Positions 49,473 to 57,018 are shown, counted from the stretch's first letter. The stretch is 57,067 bases of DNA from Sphingomonas sanguinis NBRC 13937 (GCF_001591005.1 NZ_BCTY01000022.1:1-57067), one strand, 5' to 3'. Notes: generated by a model from the sequence alone, not told the origin. Numbers and translations: made by a program.

Positions 49473-50404
49473 GTTCTTCCTCCTCCTGGCACGACAAGCT
49501 GCTCGGCGGTTTCCGTCGCACCTCGGACCGGCTGGTCGGCAATCTGGCGGGCCTGGGCACCGCGCGGCTCGACGAGGGCACGCTGGACGAGATCGAGGAA
49601 GCGCTGATCGCCTCCGACCTGGGCCCCGAGACGGCGGGCCATATCCGCACCCGCCTGGCCGAGGGCAGCTTCGAGCGGAACATGGAGGATCTGGGCATCC
49701 GCCTGGTCGTCGCCGAGGAGGTGGAGAAGGCGCTCGCCAAGGTCGCCACCCCGCTGGAGATCGACGCCTTTCCCCGGCCGCAGGTGATCCTGGTCATCGG
49801 TGTCAACGGGTCGGGCAAGACGACGACCATCGCCAAGCTGGCGCATCTGTTCATGGAGCAGGATTATGGCGTGATGCTGGCGGCGGGCGACACCTTCCGC
49901 GCCGCCGCCATCGGCCAGCTCGCCACCTGGGCCGAACGGGTCGGCGTGCCGATCGTCTCGGGCAAGGAAGGCGGCGACGCCGCGGGCATCGTCTATGAGG
50001 CGGTCAAGCAGGCGACCGCGACCGGCATCGACGTACTGATCGTCGACACTGCCGGACGCCTCCAGAACAAGCGTGAACTGATGGACGAGCTCTCCAAGAT
50101 CCGCCGTGTGCTCGGCCGCCTGAACCCCGAGGCGCCGCATGACATCCTGCTGGTCCTCGATGCGACCACCGGCCAGAACGCGCTCAACCAGATCGAGGTG
50201 TTCAAGGACGTGGCAGGCGTCACCGGCCTGGTCATGACGAAGCTCGACGGCACCGCGCGCGGCGGCGTGCTGGTCGCGGCGGCCGAGAAATACGGCCTGC
50301 CCATCCACGCCATCGGCGTCGGCGAGGGCATGACCGACCTGCGCCCCTTCGACGCCAATGAAGTCAGCCGCATCATCGCGGGCATCGAGGGAGGCCGAAA
50401 GTGA
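49469..50404 (+). CDS. ftsY: Signal recognition particle receptor FtsY
   Basis: A 311-residue SRP receptor GTPase. It has a short N domain (SWHDKLLGGFRRTSDRLVG) and the G domain with VILVIGVNGSGKTTTIAKLA, AGDTFRAAAIGQLATWAERV, VLIVDTAGRLQNKRELMDEL and VMTKLDGTARGGVLVAAAEK. It ends with the amphipathic NEVSRIIAGI helix. The acidic A domain of enteric FtsY is missing, as usual in alphaproteobacteria. It overlaps mtaB and yciB by 4 nt each. Confidence 0.96.
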   Translation: MSSSSSWHDKLLGGFRRTSDRLVGNLAGLGTARLDEGTLDEIEEALIASDLGPETAGHIRTRLAEGSFERNMEDLGIRLVVAEEVEKALAKVATPLEIDAFPRPQVILVIGVNGSGKTTTIAKLAHLFMEQDYGVMLAAGDTFRAAAIGQLATWAERVGVPIVSGKEGGDAAGIVYEAVKQATATGIDVLIVDTAGRLQNKRELMDELSKIRRVLGRLNPEAPHDILLVLDATTGQNALNQIEVFKDVAGVTGLVMTKLDGTARGGVLVAAAEKYGLPIHAIGVGEGMTDLRPFDANEVSRIIAGIEGGRK

Positions 50405-51018
50405 GCCCCGCCCCCAAGACCGAAGCCGGTCCCGGCCTGAAGGCAGGCATCGAATATGGCCCGCTGGTCCTGTTCTTCGCGGTCAATTTCCTGGCGCCGA
50501 TGGGGCCGCTGACCCGCGTGCTGGTCGCGACCGGCGTCTTCATGGCGGCGACCGTGGTGGCGATGATCGTCAGCAAGGTGAAGCTGGGCCGCATCTCGCC
50601 GATGCTATGGCTGTCGGGCATCCTGGTCGTCGTGTTCGGCGGGCTGACCCTGTATTTCCACGATGAGCGCTTCATCAAGATGAAGCCGACCATCGTCTAT
50701 GCCATGTTCTCGGCGCTGCTGTTCTTCGGCCTGGCGACCGGGCGGCCGCTGATCCAGATGGTGCTGGGCAATGTCTATCCGGGGCTGACCGAGCTGGGCT
50801 GGCGCAAGCTGACGCGCAACTGGGCGTGCTTCTTCGCCTTCATGGCGGTGCTCAACGAGCTGGTGTGGCGCAACTCGACCTGGGACTTCTGGGTCGGCTT
50901 CAAGCTGTGGGGCGCGATGCCGCTGACGCTCGGTTTCGCGATCGCGAACATCCCGATGCTGTTGAAGCACGGGCTGAATGCGGACGCCGCCAAGGTCGAC
51001 GAACCGCCGGTGGAGTGA
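50401..51018 (+). CDS. yciB: Inner membrane protein YciB/IspZ (intracellular septation protein A)
   Basis: A 205-residue protein with about five or six membrane helices: IEYGPLVLFFAVNFLAPMGP, VATGVFMAATVVAMIVSKVK, LWLSGILVVVFGGLTLYFHD and AMFSALLFFGLATGRPLIQM. The conserved hydrophilic motif is NVYPGLTELGWRKLTRNWAC, with LNELVWRNSTWDFWVGFKLW later. It is the IspZ/YciB family, involved in cell envelope and division in enterics. The start is GTG at 50401, overlapping the ftsY stop as GTGA. Confidence 0.93.
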   Translation: MSPAPKTEAGPGLKAGIEYGPLVLFFAVNFLAPMGPLTRVLVATGVFMAATVVAMIVSKVKLGRISPMLWLSGILVVVFGGLTLYFHDERFIKMKPTIVYAMFSALLFFGLATGRPLIQMVLGNVYPGLTELGWRKLTRNWACFFAFMAVLNELVWRNSTWDFWVGFKLWGAMPLTLGFAIANIPMLLKHGLNADAAKVDEPPVE

Positions 51019-51044
51019 AGCGATCTCACCAAACCGCGGCCACC

Positions 51045-51197
51045 ACCCCGGCGAAGGCCGGGGCCCAGTTGCGGTGAAGCCGGGTGAGTGGTCCGGCTTT
51101 GCGTGGGAGGCAATAACGGGCGGCCGCACTTGCCTCCCTCTCACCCCCTGGCGTACCATAGGCTTGGCGGCACCTGGGCCCCGGCCTTCGCCGGGGT
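51045..51197. repeat. Exact 24-bp inverted repeat pair between yciB and sodB
   Basis: The 24-mer at 51045-51068, itself containing CCCCGGCGAAGGCCGGGG, is exactly reverse-complemented at 51174-51197. The two copies are about 105 bp apart in the 257-bp gap between convergent genes. No gene is seen between them. They resemble a second REP family distinct from the DUF559-flanking one. Confidence 0.85.
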
Positions 51198-51221
51198 AGA
51201 AGAAGTTTTAGAAACAACGAA

Positions 51222-51250
51222 AAAGGGCGGCCCCATTGGAGCCGCCCTTT
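51222..51250 (-). terminator. Intrinsic terminator of sodB
   Basis: AAAGGGCGGC (51222-51231) pairs with GCCGCCCTTT (51241-51250), and the leftward RNA then runs into TTTTTCG. It lies 26 nt after the sodB stop. Confidence 0.85.
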
Positions 51251-51275
51251 CCCTTATCCGAAACGGATCGCGGAA

Positions 51276-51887
51276 TTACGCGACCGCCGCCTCGTACCGG
51301 CGACCGGCCTCGTCCCAGTTCACGACGTCCCACCAAGCCTTCAGATAGCCCGGACGATCGTTCATATAGGTCAGGTAATAGGCGTGCTCCCACACGTCGT
51401 TACCCAGGATCGGCGTACCCTTGTCGGCAACGACGTCCATCAGCGGGTTGTCCTGGTTCGGGGTCGAGGTGACCTTCAGCTTGCCCTCGGCATCCGCGAT
51501 TACCCAGGCCCAACCCGAACCGAACTGGCCCGCACCCTTGGTGTTGAACTCGTCCTTCAGCTTGTCGAGACCACCGAACGCCTCGATCGCCTCGGCCAGC
51601 TTGCCCGAAGGCTGGGTGGTGCCGGGCTTGGTCATGATCTTCCAGAAGAAGTCATGGTTCCAGAAGCCGCCGCCATTGTTGCGGACGGCCGCCGGGGCCG
51701 ACGAGATATTCGCCAGGATGTCCTCGATCGACTTGCCCTGCAGCGACGTGTCTGCCTCGACCGCCTCGTTCAGCTTGTTGGTGTAAGCGGCATGATGCTT
51801 GTCATGGTGGAAGGTCATCGTCTCCTTGGAGATGACCGGCTCCAGCGCGTCATAGTCGTACGGAAGGGGTGGCAGTTCGAAAGCCAT
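51276..51887 (-). CDS. sodB: Superoxide dismutase, Fe/Mn type
   Basis: A 203-residue cytosolic dismutase. Metal ligands are in TMTFHHDKHHAAYTNKLNEA, GGGFWNHDFFWKIM and TPILGNDVWEHAYYLTYMND. The pattern FGSGWAWVIADAEGKL and NQDNPLM is typical of proteobacterial SodB. The ATG at 51887 gives the standard MAFELPPLPYDYDAL start. It sits beside the Psp locus but in its own unit with its own terminator. Confidence 0.95.
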   Translation of the reverse strand: MAFELPPLPYDYDALEPVISKETMTFHHDKHHAAYTNKLNEAVEADTSLQGKSIEDILANISSAPAAVRNNGGGFWNHDFFWKIMTKPGTTQPSGKLAEAIEAFGGLDKLKDEFNTKGAGQFGSGWAWVIADAEGKLKVTSTPNQDNPLMDVVADKGTPILGNDVWEHAYYLTYMNDRPGYLKAWWDVVNWDEAGRRYEAAVA

Positions 51888-51952
51888 CGTCAATGCTCCT
51901 TTGGGTTTGCCTGTGGCAACGCCGAGCACCCCAAATGGCTCCCAAAAGGCGG

Positions 51953-52990
51953 TTACGCAACCGTTCCGATCAGATCGTGGCGACGAAGCGCGTGACGGAG
52001 CTGGTCATAGCTCAATCCCAACGACTCGGCGGTAGTCCGCTGGTTGAAACGGTTCTCGGCCAGCGCCTTGGTCAACAACTCGCGCTCGAACCGGGCGACG
52101 CGCGACTTGAAGTCGGACGGGCCGACGTCGCAGGCCGCCACTTCGTCGCCATCGCTGACCGGCCCGGGTGCGCCGACCTGTTCGCTTTTCGCGGCGGCGG
52201 GCGACTGGCCCTGTGGCCGATAGGGCGAGCGGAAGGGGTCAATCTCAATGGCGTCCACCGGCCCTTCCCGGTCCCAGCGATAGACGGCGCGCTCGACCAC
52301 ATTGCGAAGCTCGCGCACATTGCCGGGCCAGCGATGCTCCATCAGCGCATCGGTCGCCGCCGCCCCGAAGCCCGGCCAATCCTCCCAGCCGATCTCGGCG
52401 GCCATGCGCCGCCCGAAATGATTGGCAAGCACCATGATGTCGCTCTTGCGGGCGCGTAGGGGAGGCAGCGTCACCACCTCGAAGCACAGGCGGTCGAGCA
52501 GGTCGGCGCGAAACTGATGGGCGGCGACCTTGTCGGGCAAATGCTCGTTGGTCGCCGCGACGATACGAACGTCGACGCGCAAGGGGCGTGACGATCCGAT
52601 CCGAGTCACCTCGCCATATTCGACCGCGCGCAGCAGCCGATCCTGTGCCGCCATCGACAGCGTGCCGAGTTCGTCGAGGAACAGCGTCCCGCCGCTCGCC
52701 TCCTCGAACCGCCCCGCCCGCGCCTTGGTCGCGCCGGTAAAGGCCCCTGCCTCATGGCCGAACAGCTCGGCCTCGATCAGCGTTTCGGGAAGGGCGGCGC
52801 AGTTCATGATGACCAGCGGCTGGTCCCAGCGTCCGCTCAGGCGGTGGAGGCGTTCGGCGACAAGTTCCTTGCCCGTCCCGCGCTCGCCGATGACCAGCAC
52901 CGGACGGTCGAGCGCGGCTGCGCGGCTAGCCCGTTCCAGCGCGTCCAGAAAGGCCCCCGACTGGCCGATGACCTGACTCGTTCGCTCCAT
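51953..52990 (-). CDS. pspF: Phage shock protein operon activator PspF
   Basis: A 345-residue sigma-54 activator with no receiver domain. The AAA+ domain starts almost at residue 1 (MERTSQVIGQSGAFLDALER): Walker A VIGERGTGKELVAERLH, the sigma-54-contacting loop LFGHEAGAFTGATKARAGRF, Walker B GGTLFLDELGTLSMAAQDRL, and RWPGNVRELRNVVERAVYR. A Fis-type HTH ends the protein (NRFNQRTTAESLGLSYDQLR). PspA normally inhibits PspF by direct binding. The divergent sigma-54 promoter of the psp operon lies 100 bp away. The ATG at 52990 is preferred over a TTG at 53026. Confidence 0.93.
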   Translation of the reverse strand: MERTSQVIGQSGAFLDALERASRAAALDRPVLVIGERGTGKELVAERLHRLSGRWDQPLVIMNCAALPETLIEAELFGHEAGAFTGATKARAGRFEEASGGTLFLDELGTLSMAAQDRLLRAVEYGEVTRIGSSRPLRVDVRIVAATNEHLPDKVAAHQFRADLLDRLCFEVVTLPPLRARKSDIMVLANHFGRRMAAEIGWEDWPGFGAAATDALMEHRWPGNVRELRNVVERAVYRWDREGPVDAIEIDPFRSPYRPQGQSPAAAKSEQVGAPGPVSDGDEVAACDVGPSDFKSRVARFERELLTKALAENRFNQRTTAESLGLSYDQLRHALRRHDLIGTVA

Positions 52991-53090
52991 TCCCAACAGG
53001 TGGCGGATTTTCCCAAGGCTTGGCAAGGCTGCAATCGTTCGGGTACCGCAACTATTTCACAAATCGTTGATTTTACATCATTTTCAAAAT

Positions 53091-53106
53091 TGGCACGCCC
53101 CCTGCA
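53091..53106 (+). promoter_or_regulatory. Sigma-54 promoter of the psp operon
   Basis: TGGCACGCCCCCTGCA has GG at 53092-53093 and GC at 53104-53105, exactly 10 nt apart, the diagnostic -24/-12 pattern. It is 59 nt before the first small gene. The AT-rich 53050-53090 stretch upstream is the likely PspF enhancer region. Confidence 0.88.
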
Positions 53107-53164
53107 ATGCTATCGACATCCCGCCAACGAGCGGACCGACATAAGAATTCAGGGAGTTTTCACC

Positions 53165-53311
53165 ATGTTCGCCACCACCTTCACCCGCCAGATCGCCGCT
53201 ATCGCCTGCACCGTCGTGATGAGCGCCACCTGCCTGATGGGCGCCCTCGCCCCCGCGCATGTCGCCACCGCGCAGACGTCGGTTGCGGCGATCGAGGCAC
53301 CGACCGCATAA
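53165..53311 (+). CDS. Tiny exported peptide, first gene of the psp operon
   Basis: A 48-residue protein that is mostly a signal peptide: MFATTFTRQIAAIACTVVMS, then a hydrophobic ATCLMGALAP segment and a likely cleavage at ATAQ. A mature tail of only about 12 residues (TSVAAIEAPTA) remains. AGGGAG lies 8 nt before the ATG, and the gene sits directly after the sigma-54 promoter and 31 nt before pspA. I know of no named family. It could be a secretion-load sensor or a leader gene. Confidence 0.65.
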   Translation: MFATTFTRQIAAIACTVVMSATCLMGALAPAHVATAQTSVAAIEAPTA

Positions 53312-53342
53312 TCCCCGAATAGCCGCCATCAAGGAGTATCCG

Positions 53343-54011
53343 ATGGGCATTTTCTCCCGCACCCGCGACATCGTCGCCGCCAATTTCGCCGACCTGCTCG
53401 ACAAGGCGGAAGACCCCGCGAAGATGATCCGCATGATCATCCTCGAAATGGAGGAAACGCTTGTTGAGGTGCGCGCCTCCGCCGCCCGCACGATCGCCGA
53501 CCAGAAGGAAATCCGCCGCCACATCATGAAGCTGGACCAGCTTCAGGACAGCTGGACCGAAAAGGCCGAGCTGGCGCTGTCGAAGGACCGTGAGGACCTG
53601 GCCAAGGCCGCGCTGATCGAGCGTCAGAAGGCTGCCGACATGGCCGACCAGCTAAAGGCCGAAGTCCAGGTGCTCGACGATGCGCTGCGCGCGTCGGAAG
53701 AGGACATCGCCAAGCTGCAGAACAAGCTGCGCGAGGCGCGGACAAAGCAGAACGCGGTCCAGACCCGTCTGGAGAGCGCCAACAACCGCTATCGCCTGCG
53801 CGAGATGTGGAACGGGCCGAAAACACACGACGCGTTCAGCCGCTTCGACATGCTGGAGCGCAAGGTGGACGAAGCCGAGGGCCGCGCGGAAGCGCTGGGC
53901 CTAGGCGCGAACCCCAAGACGCTCGAGGACGAGATCGCCGAACTGCGCGCCTCGGACCGGGTGGATGCCGAACTCGCCGCGCTCAAGGCGCGCCTGAACA
54001 AGGGGGAATGA
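53343..54011 (+). CDS. pspA: Phage shock protein A
   Basis: A 222-residue ESCRT-III-like peripheral membrane protein. The amphipathic N-terminal helix is MGIFSRTRDIVAANFADLLD, followed by the long coiled coil with DPAKMIRMIILEMEETLVEV and EVRASAARTIADQKEIRRHI. The PspA/IM30 signature AFSRFDMLERKVDEAEGRAE is followed by a short C-terminal helix. It maintains membrane integrity under stress and represses PspF. AGGAG precedes the ATG. It is followed after 1 nt by pspB. Confidence 0.96.
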   Translation: MGIFSRTRDIVAANFADLLDKAEDPAKMIRMIILEMEETLVEVRASAARTIADQKEIRRHIMKLDQLQDSWTEKAELALSKDREDLAKAALIERQKAADMADQLKAEVQVLDDALRASEEDIAKLQNKLREARTKQNAVQTRLESANNRYRLREMWNGPKTHDAFSRFDMLERKVDEAEGRAEALGLGANPKTLEDEIAELRASDRVDAELAALKARLNKGE

Positions 54012-54012
54012 G

Positions 54013-54303
54013 ATGAACGGCGTCGCTGTACCCTTCATCGTCTTCGGTTCGCTTTTCGTCGCGCTGCCCTGGCTGGTCCTGCACTATGTCACCAAGTGGA
54101 AGCAGGCACCCAAGATCACCCATGAGGATGAGCAACTGCTCGACGAGCTTCACCTGCTCGCCCGTCGCCTGGAGGATCGGCTCAACACTGTCGAACGGAT
54201 CGTCGCCGCCGACAATCCCGACTTCAAGCCCGGTCTTCAGTCCGAATGGCGCCCCGAACCGCGCCTGGGCCAGACCGACTACAGCCTCGATCGGAGGAAT
54301 TGA
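54013..54303 (+). CDS. pspB: Phage shock protein B
   Basis: A 96-residue inner membrane protein with one N-terminal helix (VPFIVFGSLFVALPWLVLHY) and a cytoplasmic coiled coil, LLDELHLLARRLEDRLNTVE followed by RIVAADNPDFKPG. The end motif matches PspB of enterics, where a similar RI..LE.I.D..P segment is found. With PspC it senses membrane stress and frees PspF from PspA. A 20-residue C-terminal extension is extra. It is tightly packed between pspA and pspC. Confidence 0.92.
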   Translation: MNGVAVPFIVFGSLFVALPWLVLHYVTKWKQAPKITHEDEQLLDELHLLARRLEDRLNTVERIVAADNPDFKPGLQSEWRPEPRLGQTDYSLDRRN

Positions 54304-54304
54304 G

Positions 54305-54688
54305 ATGACCGCCAGCCGCACCAATTTCTACCTCGACAAGCAGAATGCCAAGTTCAAGGGCGTCTGCTCCGGCATCGCCGACTATACTGGCGTCGATGTG
54401 ATGTGGGTCCGCGTCGCCGCGGTCCTGCTCACCCTCACCGGGGTCGGCATGCCCTGGGTACCGCTCGCCTATATGCTGATCGCCTGGATGGCGACGGCCA
54501 AGCCGATCGGCCTCTATCAGTCGGACGAAGATGCCAAATTCTGGCAGGGCGTGCGCAGCAACCCGCGCCGCTCGACCGCCGAGGTCCGCTCGAAGTTCCG
54601 CGATCTCGACCGTCGCCTCGCCGATATCGAGCTGCATTATACCAGCCGCAACCGCCAGCTCGCCGACGAGATCGACAGCCTGCGCTGA
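54305..54688 (+). CDS. pspC: Phage shock protein C
   Basis: A 127-residue protein with the PspC domain: FYLDKQNAKFKGVCSGIADY, TGVDVMWVRVAAVLLTLTGV and PWVPLAYMLIAWMATAKPIG. It spans the inner membrane and signals to PspA with PspB. The C-terminal tail, DLDRRLADIELHYTSRNRQL then ADEIDSLR, is predicted to be helical and recurs in the next three gene products. The ATG is 1 nt after the pspB stop. Confidence 0.95.
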   Translation: MTASRTNFYLDKQNAKFKGVCSGIADYTGVDVMWVRVAAVLLTLTGVGMPWVPLAYMLIAWMATAKPIGLYQSDEDAKFWQGVRSNPRRSTAEVRSKFRDLDRRLADIELHYTSRNRQLADEIDSLR

Positions 54689-54729
54689 GACTGCGCTGAC
54701 ACATCAACTATCCTATGGGAGTATGGATT

Positions 54730-55026
54730 ATGTCTTGGGGAGGACCGGGTTTCGTCCTGGCGATCATCGCAATGTCGACGATCGGGTGGGTCGTCACCAC
54801 CTGGATACGGGCCAAGCACGGCTATAGCCTGGAAAACGACTGGGGCGGCATGACGCACAAGAGCGACATCGCCGACGGCCGCAAGGTCGAACTGCTGACC
54901 GCCGAGAACCAGAAACTGGTCGGCCAGGTCTCTCGACTGGAGGAGCGGATCGCGGTGCTGGAGCGCATCGCCACCGATCCCGCCGAGCGGACCGCGCGCG
55001 AAATCGACGCGCTGCGCGATCGCTGA
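54730..55026 (+). CDS. PspB/PspC-tail-like small membrane protein 1
   Basis: A 98-residue protein with one N-terminal helix (PGFVLAIIAMSTIGWVVTTW), a polar stretch and a C-terminal coiled coil. The coiled coil, RLEERIAVLERIATDPAERT then AREIDALRDR, aligns without gaps over 28 residues with the PspC tail. GGGAG lies 8 nt before the ATG at 54730; an earlier ATG at 54715 lacks a ribosome site. It starts 41 nt after pspC. Family not known to me. Confidence 0.8.
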   Translation: MSWGGPGFVLAIIAMSTIGWVVTTWIRAKHGYSLENDWGGMTHKSDIADGRKVELLTAENQKLVGQVSRLEERIAVLERIATDPAERTAREIDALRDR

Positions 55027-55038
55027 GGGAGAAGGGTG

Positions 55039-55326
55039 ATGAATGATATCGGCATCCTGGTCCCGCTCTTCGGTATCAGCTGCGGCATGGTCGCGATCAT
55101 CGGCGGCGTCTTCGTCCGCCCCTGGTTCGCCTATCGCGAAAAGCGGCTGGCCACCGAAGCCTCGATGGTCGCGGAAAAGGCGGCGCAGTACGCCGCCCAG
55201 ACCGAGCGGCTGGAACAGCGGGTCCGGGTGCTGGAGCGGATCATCACCGATCGCGGCCTGGCGCTGAGCGACGAGATCGACGGTCTGCGGGTCCCCGGCG
55301 AGACGCCAGCCCGCATCGAACACTGA
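55039..55326 (+). CDS. PspB/PspC-tail-like small membrane protein 2
   Basis: A 95-residue protein with one membrane helix (IGILVPLFGISCGMVAIIGG), a basic segment (RPWFAYREKRLATEASMVAE) and a coiled coil, RLEQRVRVLERIITDRGLAL then SDEIDGLR. The coiled coil again aligns with the PspC tail over 28 residues. A short extension follows (VPGETPARIEH). GGGAGAAGGG precedes the ATG at 55039, 12 nt after the preceding gene. It is a paralogue in layout of the flanking genes. Confidence 0.8.
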   Translation: MNDIGILVPLFGISCGMVAIIGGVFVRPWFAYREKRLATEASMVAEKAAQYAAQTERLEQRVRVLERIITDRGLALSDEIDGLRVPGETPARIEH

Positions 55327-55362
55327 CATCATAGAAACATAATATAAAAGGGAGTTACCACC

Positions 55363-55620
55363 ATGTCCGGTTCACAGTTCATGGTCGTTCTGATCGTCGC
55401 GATCGTCATGGTCGCCAGCATCTTCAAGGCCAAGCATCGCCGCTCGCCCGGTCTCGACATGGTCGAGCATCTGCGCGGCGACAGCGCCCGCGACACCCAG
55501 GCGCTGCGCGGCGAAATCCAGCAGCTCAAGGAACGCATCCAGGTGCTGGAGCGCGTCATCACCGACGAGCGCAAGAGCATCGACCTCGACCGCGAGATCG
55601 AGCGGCTGCGCGACCGTTAA
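55363..55620 (+). CDS. PspB/PspC-tail-like small membrane protein 3
   Basis: An 85-residue protein with one N-terminal helix (FMVVLIVAIVMVASIFKAKH) and a coiled coil, QLKERIQVLERVITDERKSI then DLDREIERLRDR, the same pattern with two extra residues. AAAGGGAG precedes the ATG. It lies 36 nt after gene 2, in a short AT-rich gap. The ERIQ.LE segment is also close to that of PspB. Confidence 0.8.
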   Translation: MSGSQFMVVLIVAIVMVASIFKAKHRRSPGLDMVEHLRGDSARDTQALRGEIQQLKERIQVLERVITDERKSIDLDREIERLRDR

Positions 55621-55653
55621 GCCAACCATTGATACGGACAGGGAGCCCGGATC

Positions 55654-55893
55654 ATGACCGACACCAACCTTTATATCGTCCTTGCCACCGCCGGGCTCGC
55701 CGGCCTCGCGATGATCGTCACCGCCGGCCTTGCCGGGTGGCGCGGCTGGTTGCAGCTGAAGAGCCGCGAGTTCGACCGGGCGAACGACATGCCCTACCCG
55801 CCCGCCAGCTCGGCGGCGTCGCGGATCGAGATGGCGGACCTGAAGGAGCGTATCCGTAAGCTCGAAGCCATCGCCGCGGGCGTGGACCTGTAA
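55654..55893 (+). CDS. PspB-like small membrane protein 4
   Basis: A 79-residue protein with one hydrophobic helix (LYIVLATAGLAGLAMIVTAG), a polar linker and a short coiled coil ending MADLKERIRKLEAIAAGVDL. It shares the KERI..LE.I core with genes 1-3 and PspB but lacks the EID.LR end. CAGGGAG precedes the ATG. It is followed after 5 nt by the metalloprotease-like gene, so both are probably translated from one mRNA. Confidence 0.75.
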   Translation: MTDTNLYIVLATAGLAGLAMIVTAGLAGWRGWLQLKSREFDRANDMPYPPASSAASRIEMADLKERIRKLEAIAAGVDL

Positions 55894-55898
55894 GCCCC

Positions 55899-56564
55899 AT
55901 GCGACTGGCCGCCCTTCGCCGATGGACCGCCCGGATCGGATGTGGCGGCGCCGTGATCCTCGCCGCCGTGGTTCACACCCCCGCCGCCCTCGCCTTTCCA
56001 CACCGCGCCGATTTCGGGTCGACTACGGTGCTGTCGGAACAGCCGATCGATCGCGCGGCGATGGGGCGCGTGCTGGCGCGGGCCGACCGATTGCTGGCGG
56101 CGAGCCCGCTCGACCGGCCGGGGCTGTCGCGACAGGTGGTTCTGACCGATGGCGGCTGGCGATGGGATGTCCTGTCGATCGGTGCCCGCAGCGCGATTGC
56201 TTTCCGGCGGCCCTTCTCCCACGCGCTGGTCTTCAACCGCAGTGCGGTTGCCGCCGACCGGGTGACGAACGGCGCCCCGCTCGGCGGTGTGCGCACTCTG
56301 TCGGGGACCATCGCGCATGAGATGACGCACCGGCTGGTCGCCGACCATATCGGCGAGTGGGCGGCGCTGCGCCTGCCCGCCTGGAAGCGCGAGGGCTATC
56401 CCGATTATGTCGCGCAGGAGACGAGCATCCGCCCAGGCGACGAGGCGCTGATCCACAGGCTGAACCCGAATGCGCCGGTCCTGACCTATTATGATGGACG
56501 CCGCCGGGTGGCTGCCGAGCTGGCACGCAACGGTGGGTCGGTCGACGCGCTGCTGCGCGACTGA
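55899..56564 (+). CDS. Exported HExxH metalloprotease-like protein
   Basis: A 221-residue protein with a signal peptide (GCGGAVILAAVVHTPAALAF) and a gluzincin-like zinc site: His140-Glu141-x-x-His144 in LSGTIAHEMTHRLVADHIG. A downstream glutamate, Glu165 in PAWKREGYPDYVAQE, matches the W..EG..DYV pattern of this clan. It is probably a periplasmic protease or binding protein. It lies 5 nt after the last small psp-linked gene. No exact family was recognised; activity is unproven. Confidence 0.75.
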   Translation: MRLAALRRWTARIGCGGAVILAAVVHTPAALAFPHRADFGSTTVLSEQPIDRAAMGRVLARADRLLAASPLDRPGLSRQVVLTDGGWRWDVLSIGARSAIAFRRPFSHALVFNRSAVAADRVTNGAPLGGVRTLSGTIAHEMTHRLVADHIGEWAALRLPAWKREGYPDYVAQETSIRPGDEALIHRLNPNAPVLTYYDGRRRVAAELARNGGSVDALLRD

Positions 56565-56616
56565 TCGCGCCCCTGCCCGGTTGTCGCCGCGCCCGAAGCA
56601 CGGTAGCGCGGAGGCC

Positions 56617-57018
56617 ATGTCCGACCTTGCCGAAATCCGCGACGAATATGAATTCCTCGACGCCGACGATCGCTATCGCCTGTTGATCGATCTCGGCCGC
56701 GCGCTGGAGCCGATGCCCGAAGCGTTAAAGACCGATGCAACGCTGGTGCGCGGTTGCTCGGCCTCGGTCTGGGTCTATCCGACCAAGGGCGATGGCGACG
56801 GGCTGCATTTCCTGGCGGACTCGAACGCGGCGATCACCAAGGGGATCATCGCGCTGGTCCTGAAGACTGTGCAGGACCGGACGCCCGCCGACATCCTGGC
56901 GACCGATATCGAGGGCGAACTCGCGCCGTTCGACCTGAAGAACCAGTTGAGTTCCAACCGGACGCAGGGGATTCCGAATATGATCGCGCTGATCCGGGAG
57001 ACGGCGGGGCGGTATTGA
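56617..57018 (+). CDS. sufE: SufE family cysteine desulfurase acceptor
   Basis: A 133-residue SufE: MSDLAEIRDEYEFLDADDRY, RLLIDLGRALEPMPEALKTD, acceptor Cys47 in LVRGCSASVWVYPTKGDGDG, and the C-terminal LSSNRTQGIPNMIALIRETA. It takes persulfide sulfur from SufS-type cysteine desulfurases for Fe-S cluster assembly. GGAGG lies just before the ATG at 56617. The 52-nt gap after the metalloprotease-like gene suggests it may be read through from the psp operon or have its own promoter. The last 49 bases of the window show no further gene. Confidence 0.93.
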   Translation: MSDLAEIRDEYEFLDADDRYRLLIDLGRALEPMPEALKTDATLVRGCSASVWVYPTKGDGDGLHFLADSNAAITKGIIALVLKTVQDRTPADILATDIEGELAPFDLKNQLSSNRTQGIPNMIALIRETAGRY

